From NCBI GenBank assembly GCA_030847615.1, contig JAUMIR010000014.1:14608501-14672500 (forward strand): DNA of 64,000 nt. Reading direction: 5' to 3'. Positions 33,015 through 46,967 of the stretch are shown here, piece after piece (within the stretch, counting starts at the first letter, position 1; each line of letters begins with the position of its first letter). The position numbers and the translations under genes are program-made. Source of the stretch: Gambelia wislizenii (lineage: Eukaryota; Chordata; Lepidosauria; Squamata; Crotaphytidae). A model generated the notes under the pieces. It was not told the DNA's origin and did not search any database. It saw nothing but the letters and a program-made list of their open reading frames with translations.

Positions 33015-36000
33015 AGAGGGCAGAACAAGCAGAGGGGTGGTAGCAGGGGGCAGAACAAGCAGAGGGGTAGTTGCAGAGGGCAGACCAAGCAGAGGGGTGG
33101 TTGCAGAAGGCAGACCAAGCAGAGGGGTGGTTGCAGGGGGCAGAACAAGCAGAGGGGTAGTTGCAGGGGGCAGAACAAGCAGAGGTGTGGTGGCAGGGGG
33201 CAGAACAAGCAGAGGGGTGGTGGCAGGGGGAAGAACAAGCAGAGGGGTGGCTGCAGGGGGCAGAACAAGCAGAGGGGTGGTTTCCGGGGGCAGAAAAGGA
33301 GAGGGGTGGGTGCAGGGGGCAGAACAAGCGGAGGGGTGGTTGAAGGGGGCACAACAAGTGGAGGGGTGGTTGCAGGGGGCAGAACAAGCGGAGGGGTGGT
33401 TGCAGAGGGCAGAACAAGCAGAGGGGTGGTTGCAGGGGGCAGAACAAGCAGAGGGGTGGTGCAAGGGGGCAGAACAAGCGGAGAGCTGGTGGCAGGGGTA
33501 GAACAAGCAGAGGGGTGGTTGCAGGGGGCAGAAGAAGCGGAGGGGGTGGTTGCAGGGGGCAGAACAAGCGGAGGGTGGTTGCAGGGGGCAGAACAAGCGG
33601 AGGGTGGTTGCAGGGGGCGGAACAAGCAGAGGGGTGGTTGCAGGGGGCAGAACAAGCAGAGGGGTGGTGGCAGGGGGCAGAACAAGCAGAGGGATGGTTG
33701 CAGGGAGCAGACCAAGCAGAGGGGAGGTGGTAGGGGGCAGAACAAGCAGAGGGGTGGTGGCAGGGGGAAGAACAAGCAGAGGGGTGGTGGCAGGGGGCAG
33801 AAAAAGCAGAGGGGTGGTGGCAGGGGGCAGAAAAAGCAGAGGGGTGGGTGCAGGGGGCAGAAAAGGAGAGGGGTGGGTGCAGGGGGCAGAACAAGCGGAG
33901 GGGTGGTTGAAGGGGGCACAACAAGCGGAGGGGTGGTTGCAGGGGGCAGAACAAGCGGAGGGGTGGTTGCAGGGGGCAGAACAAGCAGAGGGGTGGTGCA
34001 AGGGGGCAGAACAAGCAGAGGGGTGGTGCAAGGGGGCAGAACAAGCGGAGAGCTGGTGGCAGGGGGTAGAACAAGCGGAGGGGTGGTTGCAGGGGGCAGA
34101 AGAAGCGGAGGGGGTGGTTGCAGGGGGCAGAACAAGCAGAGGGGTGGTTGCAGGGGGAGGAACAAGCAGAGGGGTGGTTGCAGGGGGCAGAACAAGCAGC
34201 GGGGTGGTTGCAGGGGGCAGAACAAGCAGAGGGGTGGTTGCAGGGGGCAGAAAGAGCAGAGGGGTGTTGCAGGGGGCAAAACAAGCGGAGGGGTGGTTGG
34301 AGGGGGCAGAAGAAGCAGAGGGATGGTTGCAGGGGGCAGAAGAAGCAGAGGGATGGTTGCAGGGGGCAGAACAAGCAGAGGGATGGTTGCAGGGAGCAGA
34401 CCAAGCAGAGGGGAGGTGTTAGGGGGCAGAACAAGCAGAGGGGTGGTGGCAGGGGGCAGAACAAGCAGAGGGGTGGTTGCAGGAGGCAGAACAAGCGAAG
34501 AGGTGGTTGCAGGGGGCAAAACAAGAAGAGGGATGGTTGCAGGGGGCAAAACAAGCAGAGGGATGGTTGCAGGGGGCAGAACAAGCAGAGGGATGGTTGC
34601 AGGGGGCAGACCAAGCAGAGGGTAGGTGGCAGGGGGAAGAACAAGCAGAGGGGTGGTGGCAGGGGGCAGAAAAAGCAGAGGGATGGTTGCAGGGGGCAGA
34701 AAAAGCAGAGAGATGGTTGCAGGGGGCATACCAAGCAGAGGGGAGGTGGCAGGGGGCAGAACAAGCAGAGGGGTGGTTGCAGGGGGCAGAACAAGCAGAG
34801 GGATGGTTGCAGTGGGCAGAACAAGCAGAGGGATGGTTGCAGGGGGCAGACCAAGCAGAGGGGAGGTGGCAGGGGGAAGAACAAGCAGAGGGGTGGTTGC
34901 AGGGGGCAAAACAAGCAGAGGGATGGTTGCAGGGGCAGAACAAGCAGAGGGATGGTTGCAGGGGGCAGAACAAGCAGAGGGGTGGTGGCAGGGGGAAGAA
35001 CAAGCAGAGGGGTGGTGGCAGGGGGCAGAAAAAGCAGAGGTGTGGTTGCAGGGGGAAGAACAAGTAGAGGGGTGGTTGCAGGGGGCAGAACAAGCGGAGG
35101 GGTGGTTGCAGGGGGCAGAACAAGCGGAGGGGTGGTTGCAGGGGGCAGAACAAGCGGAGGGGTGGTTGCAGGGGGCAGAACAAGCAGAGGGGTGGTTGCA
35201 GGGGGCAGAACAAGCAGAGGGGTGGTTGCAGGGGGCAGAACAAGCGAAGGGGTGGTTGCCGGGGGAAGAACAAGCAGAGGGATGGTTGCAGGGGGCAAAA
35301 CAAGCAGAGGGATGGTTACAGGGGGCAGAACAAGCAGAGGGGAGGTGGCAGGGGGAAGAACAAGCAGAGGGGTGGTGGCAGGGGGCAGAAAAAGCAGAGG
35401 AGTGATAGAAGGGGGCAGAACAAGCAGAGGGGTGGTGGCAGGGGGCAGAATAAGCAGACGTGTGGTGGCAGAGGGTTGAAGAAGCGAAAGGGTGGTGACA
35501 GGGGGCAGAACAAGCAGAGGGATGGTTGCAGGGGGCAGAAGAAGCAGAGAGGTGGTGGCAGGGGGCAGAAAAAGCAGAGGGGTGATGGCAGGGGGCAGAA
35601 CAAGCAGAGGGATGGTTGCAGGGGGCAGACCAAGCAGAGGGGAGGTGGCAGGGGGAAGAACAAGCAGAGCGGTGGTGGCAGGGCGCAGAAAAAGCAGAGG
35701 GGTGGTTCCAGGGGGCAGAACAAGCAGAGGGGTGGTTGCAGGGGGCAGAACAAGTAGAGGGGTGGTTGCAGGGGGTAGAACAAGCGAAGGGGTGGTTGCA
35801 GGGGGCAGAACAAGTAGAGGGGTGGTTGCAGGGGGCAGAAGAAGCGGAGGGGTGGTTGCAGGGGGCAGAACAAGCGGAAGGGTGGTTGCAGGGGGCAGAA
35901 CAAGCAGAGGGGTGGTTGCAGGGGGCAGAACAAGCAGAGGGGAGGTAGCAGGGGGCAGAACGAGCAGAGGGGTGGTAGCAGGGGGCAGAACGAGCAGCGG

Positions 36001-39000
36001 GGTGGTGGCAGGTGGCAGAAAGAGCAGCGGGGTGGGAGCAGGGGGCAGAACGAGCAGCGGGGTGGTTGCAGGGGGCAGAACGAGCAGCGGGGTGGTGGCA
36101 GGGGGCAGAACAAGCAGAGGGGTGGTTGCAGGGGGCAGAACAAGCAGAGGGGTGGTTGCAGAGGGCAGAAGAAGCAGAGGGGTGGTTGCAGGGGGCAGAA
36201 CAAGCAGAGGGGTGGTTGCAGGGGCAGAACAAGCAGAGGGATGGTTGCAGGGGGCAGAACAAGCAGAGGGGTGGTTGCAGGGGAAAGAACAAGCAGAGGG
36301 GTGGTTTCCGGGGGCGGAACAAGCGGAGGGTGGTTGCAGGGGGTGGAACAAGCAGAGGGGTGGTGGTAGGGGGAAGAACAAGCGGAGGGGTGGTGGCAGG
36401 GGGCAGAAGAAGCAGAGGGGTGGTTGCAGGGGGCAGAACAAGCGAAGGGGGTGGTTGCAGTTGGAAGAACAAGCGGAGGGGGGTTGCAGGGGGAAGAACA
36501 AGCAGAGGGGTGGTTGCAGGGGGCAGAAAAAGCAGAGGGGTGGTAGCAGGGGGCAGAACGAGCAGAGGGGTGGTAGCAGGGGGCAGAACGAGCAGCGGGG
36601 TGGTGGCAGGAGGCAGAACGAGCAGCGGGGTGGTTGCAGGGGGCAGAACGAGCAGCGGGGTGATTGCAGGGGGCAGAACAAGCAGAGGGGTGGTTGCAGG
36701 GGCAGAACAAGCAGAGGGATGGTTGCAGGGGGCAGAACAAGCAGAGGGACGGTTGCAGGGAGCAGACCAAGCAGAGGGGAGGTGGTAGGGGGCAGAACAA
36801 GCAGAGGGGTGGTGGCAGGGGGCAGAACAAGCAGAGAGGTGGTGGCAGGGGGCAGAAAAAGCAGAGGGGTGGTTGCAGGGGGCAGAAAAGGAGAGTGGTG
36901 GGTGCAGGGGGCAGAACAAGCGGAGGGGTGGTTGAAGGGGGCACAACAAGCGGAGGGGTGGTTGCAGGGGGCAGAACAAGCGGAGGGGTGGTTGCAGAGG
37001 GCAGAACAAGCGGAGGGGTGGTTGCAGGGGGCAGAACAAGCAGAGGGGTGGTGCAAGGGGGCAGAACAAGCGGAGAGCTGGTGGCAGGGGGTAGAACAAG
37101 CGGAGGGATGGTTGCAGGGGGCAGAAGAAGCGGAGGGGGTGGTTGCAGGGGGCAGAACAAGCGGAGGGTGGTTGCAGGGGGCGGAACAAGCAGAGGGGTG
37201 GTTGCAGGGGGCAGAACAAGCAGCGGGGTGGTTGCAGGGGGCAGAACAAGCAGAGGGGTGGTGGCAGGGGGCAGAAAGAGCAGAGGGGTGTTGCAGGGGG
37301 AAGAACAAGCGGAGGGGTGGTTGCAGGGGGCAAAAGAAGCAGAGGGATGGTTGCAGGGGGCAAAACAAGCAGAGGGATGGTTGCAGGGGGCAGAACAAGC
37401 AGAGGGATGGTTGCAGGGGGCAGACCAAGCAGAGGGGAGGTGGCAGGGGGAAGAACAAGCAGAGGGGTGGTGGCAGGGGGCAGAACAAGCAGAGGGATGG
37501 TTGCAGGGGGCAGACCAAGCAGAGGGGAGGTGGCAGGGGGAAGAACAAGCAGAGGGGTGGTGGCAGGGCGCAGAAAAAGCAGAGGGGTGGTTTCCGGGGG
37601 CAGAAAAGGAGAGGGGTGGTTGCAGGGGGCAGAACAAGCGGAGGGGTGGTTGCAGAGGGCAGAACAAGCAGAGGGGTGGTTGCAGGGGGCAGAACAAGCA
37701 GATGGGTGGTGCAAGGGGGCAGAACAAGCGGAGAGCTGGTGGCAGGGGGTAGAACAAGCAGAGGGGTGGTTGCAGGGGGCAGAAGAAGCGGAGGGGGTGG
37801 TTGCAGGGGGCAGAACAAGCGGAGGGTGGTTGCAGGGGGCGGAACAAGCAGAGGGATGGTTGCAGGGGGCAGAACAAGCAGAGGGACGGTTGCAGGGAGC
37901 AGACCAAGCAGAGGGGAGGTGGTAGGGGGCAGAACAAGCAGAGGGGTGGTGGCAGGGGGCAGAAGAAGCGGAGGGGGTGGTTGCAGGGGGCAGAACAAGC
38001 GGAGGGTGGTTGCAGGGGGCGGAACAAGCAGAGGGGTGGTTGCAGGGGGCAGAACAAGCAGCGGGGTGGTTGCAGGGGGCAGAACAAGCAGAGGGGTGGT
38101 GGCAGGGGGCAGAAAGAGCAGAGGGGTGTTGCAGGGGGAAGAACAAGCGGAGGGGTGGTTGCAGGGGGCAGAAGAAGCAGAGAGGTGGTTGCAGGGGGCA
38201 GAAGAAGCAGAGGGATGGTTGCAGGGGGCAGAACAAGCAGAGGGATGGTTGCAGGGAGCAGACCAAGCAGAGGGGAGGTGGTAGGGGGCAGAACAAGCAG
38301 AGGGGTGGTTGCAGGGGGCAGAACAAGCGAAGGGGTGGTTGCAGGGGGCAAAACAAGGAGAGGGATGGTTGCAGGGGGCAAAACAAGCAGAGGGATGGTT
38401 GCAGGGGGCAGAACCAGCAGAGGGATCGTTGCAGGGGGCAGACCAAGCAGAGGGGAGGTGGCAGGGGAAGAACAAGCAGCGGGGTGGTGGCAGGGGGCAG
38501 AAAAAGCAAAGGGATGGTTGCAGGGGGCAGAACAGGCAGAGGGATGGTTGCAGGGGGCAGACCAAGCAGAGGGGAGGTGGCAGGGGGAAGAACAAGCAGA
38601 GGGGTGGTTGCAGGGGGCAGAACAAGCAGAGGGGTGGTTGCAGGGGGCAGAACAAGCAGAGGGATGGTTGCAGGCAGCAGACCAAGCAGAGGGGAGGTGG
38701 TAGGGGGCAGAACAAGCAGAGGGGTGGTGGCAGGGGGCAGAACAAGCAGAGGGGTGGTTGCAGGGGGCAGAACAAGCGAAGGGGTGGTTGCAGGGGGCAA
38801 AACAAGCAGAGGGATGGTTGCAGGGGGCAAAACAAGCAGAGGGATGGTTGCAGGGGGCAGAACAAGCAGAGGGATGGTTGCAGGGGGCAGACCAAGCAGA
38901 GGGGAGGTGGCAGGGGGAAGAACAAGCAGAGGGATGGTTGCAGGGGGCAGAACAAGCAGAGGGATGGTTGCAGGGGGCAGACCAAGCAGAGGGGAGGTGG

Positions 39001-42000
39001 CAGGGGGAAGAACAAGCAGAGGGGTGGTTGCAGGGGGCAGAACAAGCAGAGGGATGGTTGCAGGGGGCAGACCAAGCAGAGGGGAGGTGGCAGGGGGAAG
39101 AACAAGCAGAGGGATGGTTGCAGGGGGCAAAACAAGCAGAGGGATGGTTGCAGGGGCAGAACAAGCAGAGGGATGGTTGCAGGGGGCAGAACAAGCAGAG
39201 GGGTGGTGGCAGGGGGAAGAACAAGCAGAGGGGTGGTGGCAGGGGGCAGAAAAAGCAGAGGGGTGGTTGCAGGGGGCAGAACAAGTAGAGGGGTTGTTGC
39301 AAGGGGCAGAACAAGCGGAGGGGTGGTTGCAGGGGGCAGAACAAGCAGAGGGGTGGTTGCAGGGGGCAGAACAAGCGAAGGGGTGGTTGCCGGGGGAAGA
39401 ACAAGCAGAGGGATGGTTGCAGGGGGCAAAACAAGCAGAGGGATGGTTGCAGGGGGCAGAACAAGCAGAGGGGAGGTGGCAGGGGGAAGAACAAGCAGAG
39501 GGGTGGTGGCAGGGGGCAGAAAAAGCAGAGGAGTGATAGAAGGGGGCAGAACAAGCAGAGGGGTGGTGGCAGGGGGCAGAATAAGCAGACGTGTGGTGGC
39601 AGAGGGTTGAAGAAGCGAAAGGGTGGTGACAGGGGGCAGAACAAGCAGAGGGATGGTTGCAGGGGGCAGAACAAGCAGAGGGATGGTTGCAGGGAGCAGA
39701 CCAAGCAGAGGGGAGGTGGTAGGGGGCAGAACAAGCAGAGGGGTGGTTGCAGGGGGCAGAACAAGCGAAGGGGTGGTTGCAGGGGGCAAAACAAGGAGAG
39801 GGATGGTTGCAGGGGGCAAAACAAGCAGAGGGATGGTTGCAGGGGGCAGAACAAGCAGAGGGATCGTTGCAGGGGGCAGACCAAGCAGAGGGGAGGTGGC
39901 AGGGGGAAGAACAAGCAGCGGGCTGGTGGCAGGGGGCAGAAAAAGCAGAGGGATGGTTGCAGGGGGCAGAACAAGCAGAGGGATGGTTGCAGGGGGCAGA
40001 CCAAGCAGAGGGGAGGTGGCAGGGGGAAGAACAAGCAGAGGGGTGGTTGCAGGGGGCAGAACAAGCAGAGGGGTGGTTGCAGGGGGCAGAACAAGCAGAG
40101 GGATGGTTGCAGGGAGCAGACCAAGCAGAGGGGAGGTGGTAGGGGGCAGAACAAGCAGAGGGGTGGTGGCAGGGGGCAGAACAAGCAGAGGGGTGGTTGC
40201 AGGGGGCAGAACAAGCGAAGGGGTGGTTGCAGGGGGCAAAACAAGCAGAGGGATGGTTGCAGGGGGCAAAACAAGCAGAGGGATGGTTGCAGGGGGCAGA
40301 ACAAGCAGAGGGATGGTTGCAGGGGGCAGACCAAGCAGAGGGGAGGTGGCAGGGGGAAGAACAAGCAGAGGGATGGTTGCAGGGGGCAGAACAAGCAGAG
40401 GGATGGTTGCAGGGGGCAGACCAAGCAGAGGGGAGGTGGCAGGGGGAAGAACAAGCAGAGGGGTGGTTGCAGGGGGCAGACCAAGCAGAGGGTAGGTGGC
40501 AGGGGGAACAACAACCAGAGGGGTGGTTGCAGGGGCAGAACAAGCAGAGGGATGGTTGCAGGGGGCAGAACAAGCAGAGGGGTGGTGGCAGGGGGAAGAA
40601 CAAGCAGAGGGGTGGTGGCAGGGGGCAGAAAAAGCAGAGGGGTGGTTGCAGGGGGCAGAACAAGTAGAGGGGTGGTTGCAGGGGGCAGAACAAGCGGAGG
40701 GGTGGTTGCAGGGGGCAGAACAAGCGGAGGGGTGGTTGCAGGGGGCAGAACAAGCAGAGGGGTGGTTGCAGGGGGAAGAACAAGCGAAGGGGTGGTTGCC
40801 GGGGGAAGAACAAGCAGAGGGATGGTTGCAGGGGGCAAAACAAGCAGAGGGATGGTTGCAGGGGGCAGAACAAGCAGAGGGGAGGTGGCAGGGGGAAGAA
40901 CAAGCAGAGGGGTGGTGGCAGGGGGCAGAAAAAGCAGAGGAGTGATAGAAGGGGGCAGAACAAGCAGAGGGGTGGTGGCAGGGGGCAGAATAAGCAGACG
41001 TGTGGTGGCAGAGGGTTGAAGAAGCGAAAGGGTGGTGACAGGGGGCAGAACAAGCAGAGGGATGGTTGCAGGGGGCAGAACAAGCAGAGCGGTGGTGGCA
41101 GGGGGCAGAAAAAGCAGAGGGGTGATGGCAAGGGGCAGAACAAGCAGAGGGATGGTTGCAGGGGGCAGACCAAGCAGAGGGGAGGTGGCAGGGGGAAGAA
41201 CAAGTAGAGGGGTGGTGGCAGGGCGCAGAAAAAGCAGAGGGGTGGTTCCAGGGGGCAGAACAAGCAGAGGGGTGGTTGCAGGGGGCAGAACAAGCAGAGG
41301 GGTGGTTGCAGGGGGCAGAACAAGTAGAGGGGTGGTTGCAGGGGGCAGAACAAGCGAAGGGGTGGTTGCAGGGGGCAGAACAAGCGAAGGGGTGGTTGCA
41401 GGGGGCAGAACAAGCAGAGGGGTGGTGGCAGGGGGCAGAACAAGCAGAGGGGTGGTTTCCGGGGGCAGAACAAGCGGAGTGTGGTTGCAGGGGGCGGAAC
41501 AAGCAGAGGGGTGGTTGCAGGGGAGAGAACAAGCAGAGGGGTGGTGGCAGGGGGCAGAACAAGCAGAGGGATGGTTGCAGGGAGCAGACCAAGCAGAGGG
41601 GAGGTGGTAGGGGGCAGAACAAGCAGAGGGGTGGTGGCAGGCGGAAGAACAAGCAGAGGGGTGGTGGCAGGGGGCAGAAAAAGCAGAGGGGTGGTTGCAG
41701 GGGGCAGAAAAGGAGAGGGGTGGGTGCAGGGGGCAGAACAAGCGGAGGGGTGGTTGAAGGGGGCACAACAAGCGGAGGGGTGGTTGAAGGGGGCACAACA
41801 AGCGGAGGGGTGGTTGCAGGGGGCAGAACAAGCGGAGGGGTAGTTGCAGAGGGCAGAACAAGCAGAGGGGTGGTTGCAGGGGGCAGAACAAGCAGAGGGG
41901 TGGTGCAAGGGGGCAGAACAAGCGGAGGGCTGGTGGCAGGGGGTAGAACAAGGAGAGGGGTGGTTGCAGGGGGCAGAAGAAGCGGAGGGGGTGGTTGCAG

Positions 42001-45000
42001 GGGGCAGAACAAGCGGAGGGTGGTTGCAGGGGGCGGAACAAGCAGAAGGGTGGTTGCAGGGGGCAGAACAAGCAGCGGGGTGGTTGCAGGGGGCAGAACA
42101 AGCAGAGGGATGGTTGCAGGGAGCAGACCAAGCAGAGGGGAGGTGGTAGGGGTAGAACAAGCAGAGGGGTGGTGGCAGGGGGAAGAACAAGCAGAGGGGT
42201 GGTGGCAGGGGGCAGAAAAAGCAGAGGGGTGGTGGCAGGGGGCAGAAAAAGCAGAGGGGTGGGTGCAGGGGGCAGAAAAGGAGAGGGGTGGGTGCAGGGG
42301 GCAGAACAAGCGGAGGGGTGGTTGAAGGGGGCACAACAAGCGGAGGTGTGGTTGCAGGGGGCAGAACAAGCGGAGGGGTGGTTGCAGGGGGCAGAACAAG
42401 CAGAGGGGTGGTGCAAGGGGGCAGAACAAGCAGAGGGGTGGTGCAAGGGGGCAGAACAAGCGGAGAGCTGGTGGCAGGGGGTAGAACAAGCGGAGGGGTG
42501 GTTGCAGGGTGCAGAAGAAGCGGAGGGGGTGGTTGCAGGGGGCAGAACAAGCAGAGGGGTGGTTGCAGGGGGAGGAACAAGCAGAGGGGTGGTTGCAGGG
42601 GGCAGAACAAGCAGCGGGGTGGTTGCAGGGGGCAGAACAAGCAGAGGGGTGGTTGCAGGGGGAAGAAAGAGCAGAGGGGTGTTGCAGGGGGCAGAACAAG
42701 CGGAGGGGTGGTTGGAGGGGGCAGAAGAAGCAGAGGGATGGTTGCAGGGGGCAGAAGAAGCAGAGGGATGGTTGCAGGGGGCAGAACAAGCAGAGGGATG
42801 GTTGCAGGGAGCAGACCAAGCAGAGGGGAGGTGTTAGGGGGCAGAACAAGCAGAGGGGTGGTGGCAGGGGGCAGAACAAGCAGAGGGGTGGTTGAAGGAG
42901 GCAGAACAAGCGAAGAGGTGGTTGCAGGGGGCAAAACAAGAAGAGGGATGGTTGCAGGGGGCAAAACAAGCAGAGGGATGGTTGCAGGGGGCAGAACAAG
43001 CAGAGGGATGGTTGCAGGGGGCAGACCAAGCAGAGGGTAGGTGGCAGGGGGAAGAACAAGCAGAGGGGTGGTGGCAGGGGGCAGAAAAAGCAGAGGGATG
43101 GTTGCAGGGGGCAGAAAAAGCAGAGAGATGGTTGCAGGGGGCATACCAAGCAGAGGGGAGGTGGCAGGGGGCAGAACAAGCAGAGGGGTGGTTGCAGGGG
43201 GCAGAACAAGCAGAGGGATGGTTGCAGTGGGCAGAACAAGCAGAGGGATGGTTGCAGGGGGCAGACCAAGCAGAGGGGAGGTGGCAGGGGGAAGAACAAG
43301 CAGAGGGGTGGTTGCAGGGGGCAAAACAAGCAGAGGGATGGTTGCAGGGGCAGAACAAGCAGAGGGATGGTTGCAGGGGGCAGAACAAGCAGAGGGGTGG
43401 TGGCAGGGGGAAGAACAAGCAGAGGGGTGGTGGCAGGGGGCAGAAAAAGCAGAGGTGTGGTTGCAGGGGGAAGAACAAGTAGAGGGGTGGTTGCAGGGGG
43501 CAGAACAAGCGGAGGGGTGGTTGCAGGGGGCAGAACAAGCGGAGGGGTGGTTGCAGGGGGCAGAACAAGCGGAGGGGTGGTTGCAGGGGGCAGAACAAGC
43601 AGAGGGGTGGTTGCAGGGGGCAGAACAAGCGAAGGGGTGGTTGCCGGGGGAAGAACAAGCAGAGGGATGGTTGCAGGGGGCAAAACAAGCAGAGGGATGG
43701 TTACAGGGGGCAGAACAAGCAGAGGGGAGGTGGCAGGGGGAAGAACAAGCAGAGGGGTGGTGGCAGGGGGCAGAAAAAGCAGAGGAGTGATAGAAGGGGG
43801 CAGAACAAGCAGAGGGGTGGTGGCAGGGGGCAGAATAAGCAGACGTGTGGTGGCAGAGGGTTGAAGAAGCGAAAGGGTGGTGACAGGGGGCAGAACAAGC
43901 AGAGGGATGGTTGCAGGGGGCAGAACAAGCAGAGGGGTGGTGGCAGGGGGCAGAAAAAGCAGAGGGGTGATGGCAGGGGGCAGAACAAGCAGAGGGATGG
44001 TTGCAGGGGGCAGACCAAGCAGAGGGGAGGTGGCAGGGGGAAGAACAAGCAGAGCGGTGGTGGCAGGGCGCAGAAAAAGCAGAGGGGTGGTTCCAGGGGG
44101 CAGAACAAGCAGAGGGGTGGTTGCAGGGGGCAGAACAAGTAGAGGGGTGGTTGCAGGGGGCAGAACAAGCGAAGGGGTGGTTGCAGGGGGCAGAACAAGT
44201 AGAGGGGTGGTTGCAGGGGGCAGAAGAAGCGGAGGGGTGGTTGCAGGGGGCAGAACAAGCGGAAGGGTGGTTGCAGGGGGCAGAACAAGCAGAGGGGTGG
44301 TTGCAGGGGGCAGAACAAGCAGAGGGGAGGTAGCAGGGGGCAGAACGAGCAGAGGGGTGGTAGCAGGGGGCAGAACGAGCAGCGGGGTGGTGGGAGGTGG
44401 CAGAAAGAGCAGCGGGGTGGTAGCAGGGGGCAGAACGAGCAGCGGGGTGGTTGCAGGGGGCAGAACGAGCAGCGGGGTGGTGGCAGGGGGCAGAACAAGC
44501 AGAGGGGTGGTTGCAGGGGGCAGAACAAGCAGAGGGGTGGTTGCAGAGGGCAGAAGAAGCAGAGGGGTGGTTGCAGGGGGCAGAACAAGCAGAGGGGTGG
44601 TTGCAGGGGCAGAACAAGCAGAGGGATGGTTGCAGGGGGCAGAACAAGCAGAGGGGTGGTTGCAGGGGAAAGAACAAGCAGAGGGGTGGTTTCCGGGGGC
44701 GGAACAAGCGGAGGGTGGTTGCAGGGGGTGGAACAAGCAGAGGGGTGGTGGTAGGGGGAAGAACAAGCGGAGGGGTGGTGGCAGGGGGCAGAAGAAGCAA
44801 AGGGGTGGTTGCAGGGGGCAGAACAAGCGAAGGGGGTGGTTGCAGTTGGAAGAACAAGCGGAGGGGGGTTGCAGGGGGAAGAACAAGCAGAGGGGTGGTT
44901 GCAGGGGGCAGAAAAAGCAGAGGGGTGGTAGCAGGGGGCAGAACGAGCAGAGGGGTGGTAGCAGGGGGCAGAACGAGCAGCGGGGTGGTGGCAGGTGGCA

Positions 45001-46967
45001 GAACGAGCAGCGGGGTGGTTGCAGGGGGCAGAACGAGCAGCGGGGTGATTGCAGGGGGCAGAACAAGCAGAGGGGTGGTTGCAGGGGCAGAACAAGCAGA
45101 GGGATGGTTGCAGGGGGCAGAACAAGCAGAGGGACGGTTGCAGGGAGCAGACCAAGCAGAGGGGAGGTGGTAGGGGGCAGAACAAGCAGAGGGGTGGTGG
45201 CAGGGGGCAGAACAAGCAGAGAGTTGGTGGCAGGGGGCAGAAAAAGCAGAGGGGTGGTTGCAGGGGGCAGAAAAGGAGAGGGATGGTTGCAGGGGGCAGA
45301 ACAAGCAGAGGGATGGTTGCAGGGGGCAGACCAAGCAGAGGGGAGGTGGCAGGGGGAAGAACAAGCAGAGGGGTGGTGGCAGGGGGCAGAACAAGCAGAG
45401 GGATGGTTGCAGGGGGCAGACCAAGCAGAGGGGAGGTGGCAGGGGGAAGAACAAGCAGAGGGGTGGTGGCAGGGCGCAGAAAAAGCAGAGGGGTGGTTTC
45501 CGGGGGCAGAAAAGGAGAGGGGTGGTTGCAGGGGGCAGAACAAGCGGAGGGGTGGTTGCAGAGGGCAGAACAAGCAGAGGGGTGGTTGCAGGGGGCAGAA
45601 CAAGCAGAGGGGTGGTGCAAGGGGGCAGAACAAGCGGAGAGCTGGTGGCAGGGGGTAGAACAAGCAGAGGGGTGGTTGCAGGGGGCAGAAGAAGCGGAGG
45701 GGGTGGTTGCAGGGGGCAGAACAAGCGGAGGGTGGTTGCAGGGGGCGGAACAAGCAGAGGGATGGTTGCAGGGGGCAGAACAAGCAGAGGGACGGTTGCA
45801 GGGAGCAGACCAAGCAGAGGGAAGGTGGTAGGGGGCAGAACAAGCAGAGGGGTGGTGGCAGGGGGCAGAAGAAGCGGAGGGGGTGGTTGCAGGGGGCAGA
45901 ACAAGCGGAGGGTGGTTGCAGGGGGCGGAACAAGCAGAGGGGTGGTTGCAGGGGGCAGAACAAGCAGCGGGGTGGTTGCAGGGGGCAGAACAAGCAGAGG
46001 GGTGGTGGCAGGGGGCAGAAAGAGCAGAGGGGTGTTGCAGGGGGAAGAACAAGCGGAGGGGTGGTTGCAGGGGGCAGAAGAAGCAGAGAGGTGGTTGCAG
46101 GGGGCAGAAGAAGCAGAGGGATGGTTGCAGGGGGCAGAACAAGCAGAGGGATGGTTGCAGGGAGCAGACCAAGCAGAGGGGAGGTGGTAGGGGGCAGAAC
46201 AAGCAGAGGGGTGGTTGCAGGGGGCAGAACAAGCGAAGGGGTGGTTGCAGGGGGCAAAACAAGGAGAGGGATGGTTGCAGGGGGCAAAACAAGCAGAGGG
46301 ATGGTTGCAGGGGGCAGAACCAGCAGAGGGATCGTTGCAGGGGGCAGACCAAGCAGAGGGGAGGTGGCAGGGGAAGAACAAGCAGCGGGGTGGTGGCAGG
46401 GGGCAGAAAAAGCAGAGGGATGGTTGCAGGGGGCAGAACAAGCAGAGGGATGGTTGCAGGGGGCAGACCAAGCAGAGGGGAGGTGGCAGGGGGAAGAACA
46501 AGCAGAGGGGTGGTTGCAGGGGGCAGAACAAGCAGAGGGGTGGTTGCAGGGGGCAGAACAAGCAGAGGGATGGTTGCAGGGAGCAGACCAAGCAGAGGGG
46601 AGGTGGTAGGGGGCAGAACAAGCAGAGGGGTGGTGGCAGGGGGCAGAACAAGCAGAGGGGTGGTTGCAGGGGGCAGAACAAGCGAAGGGGTGGTTGCAGG
46701 GGGCAAAACAAGCAGAGGGATGGTTGCAGGGGGCAAAACAAGCAGAGGGATGGTTGCAGGGGGCAGAACAAGCAGAGGGATGGTTGCAGGGGGCAGACCA
46801 AGCAGAGGGGAGGTGGCAGGGGGAAGAACAAGCAGAGGGATGGTTGCAGGGGGCAGAACAAGCAGAGGGATGGTTGCAGGGGGCAGACCAAGCAGAGGGG
46901 AGGTGGCAGGGGGAAGAACAAGCAGAGGGGTGGTTGCAGGGGGCAGAACAAGCAGAGGGATGGTTGC
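33015..46967. repeat. 14.0-kb higher-order segment, copy 2
   Basis: This is the directly adjacent second copy, 13,953 bp long. Two units (60 bp) are missing near 40,480-40,530 relative to 26,480-26,590, which shifts the offset from 14,013 to 13,953. The 930-codon open frames at 21,479-24,271 and 35,492-38,284 differ at only a few residues, so the copies are nearly identical. After 46,967 the array follows the 25-27.8 kb pattern again (offset about 21.9 kb) to about 49.75 kb. Confidence 0.85.
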
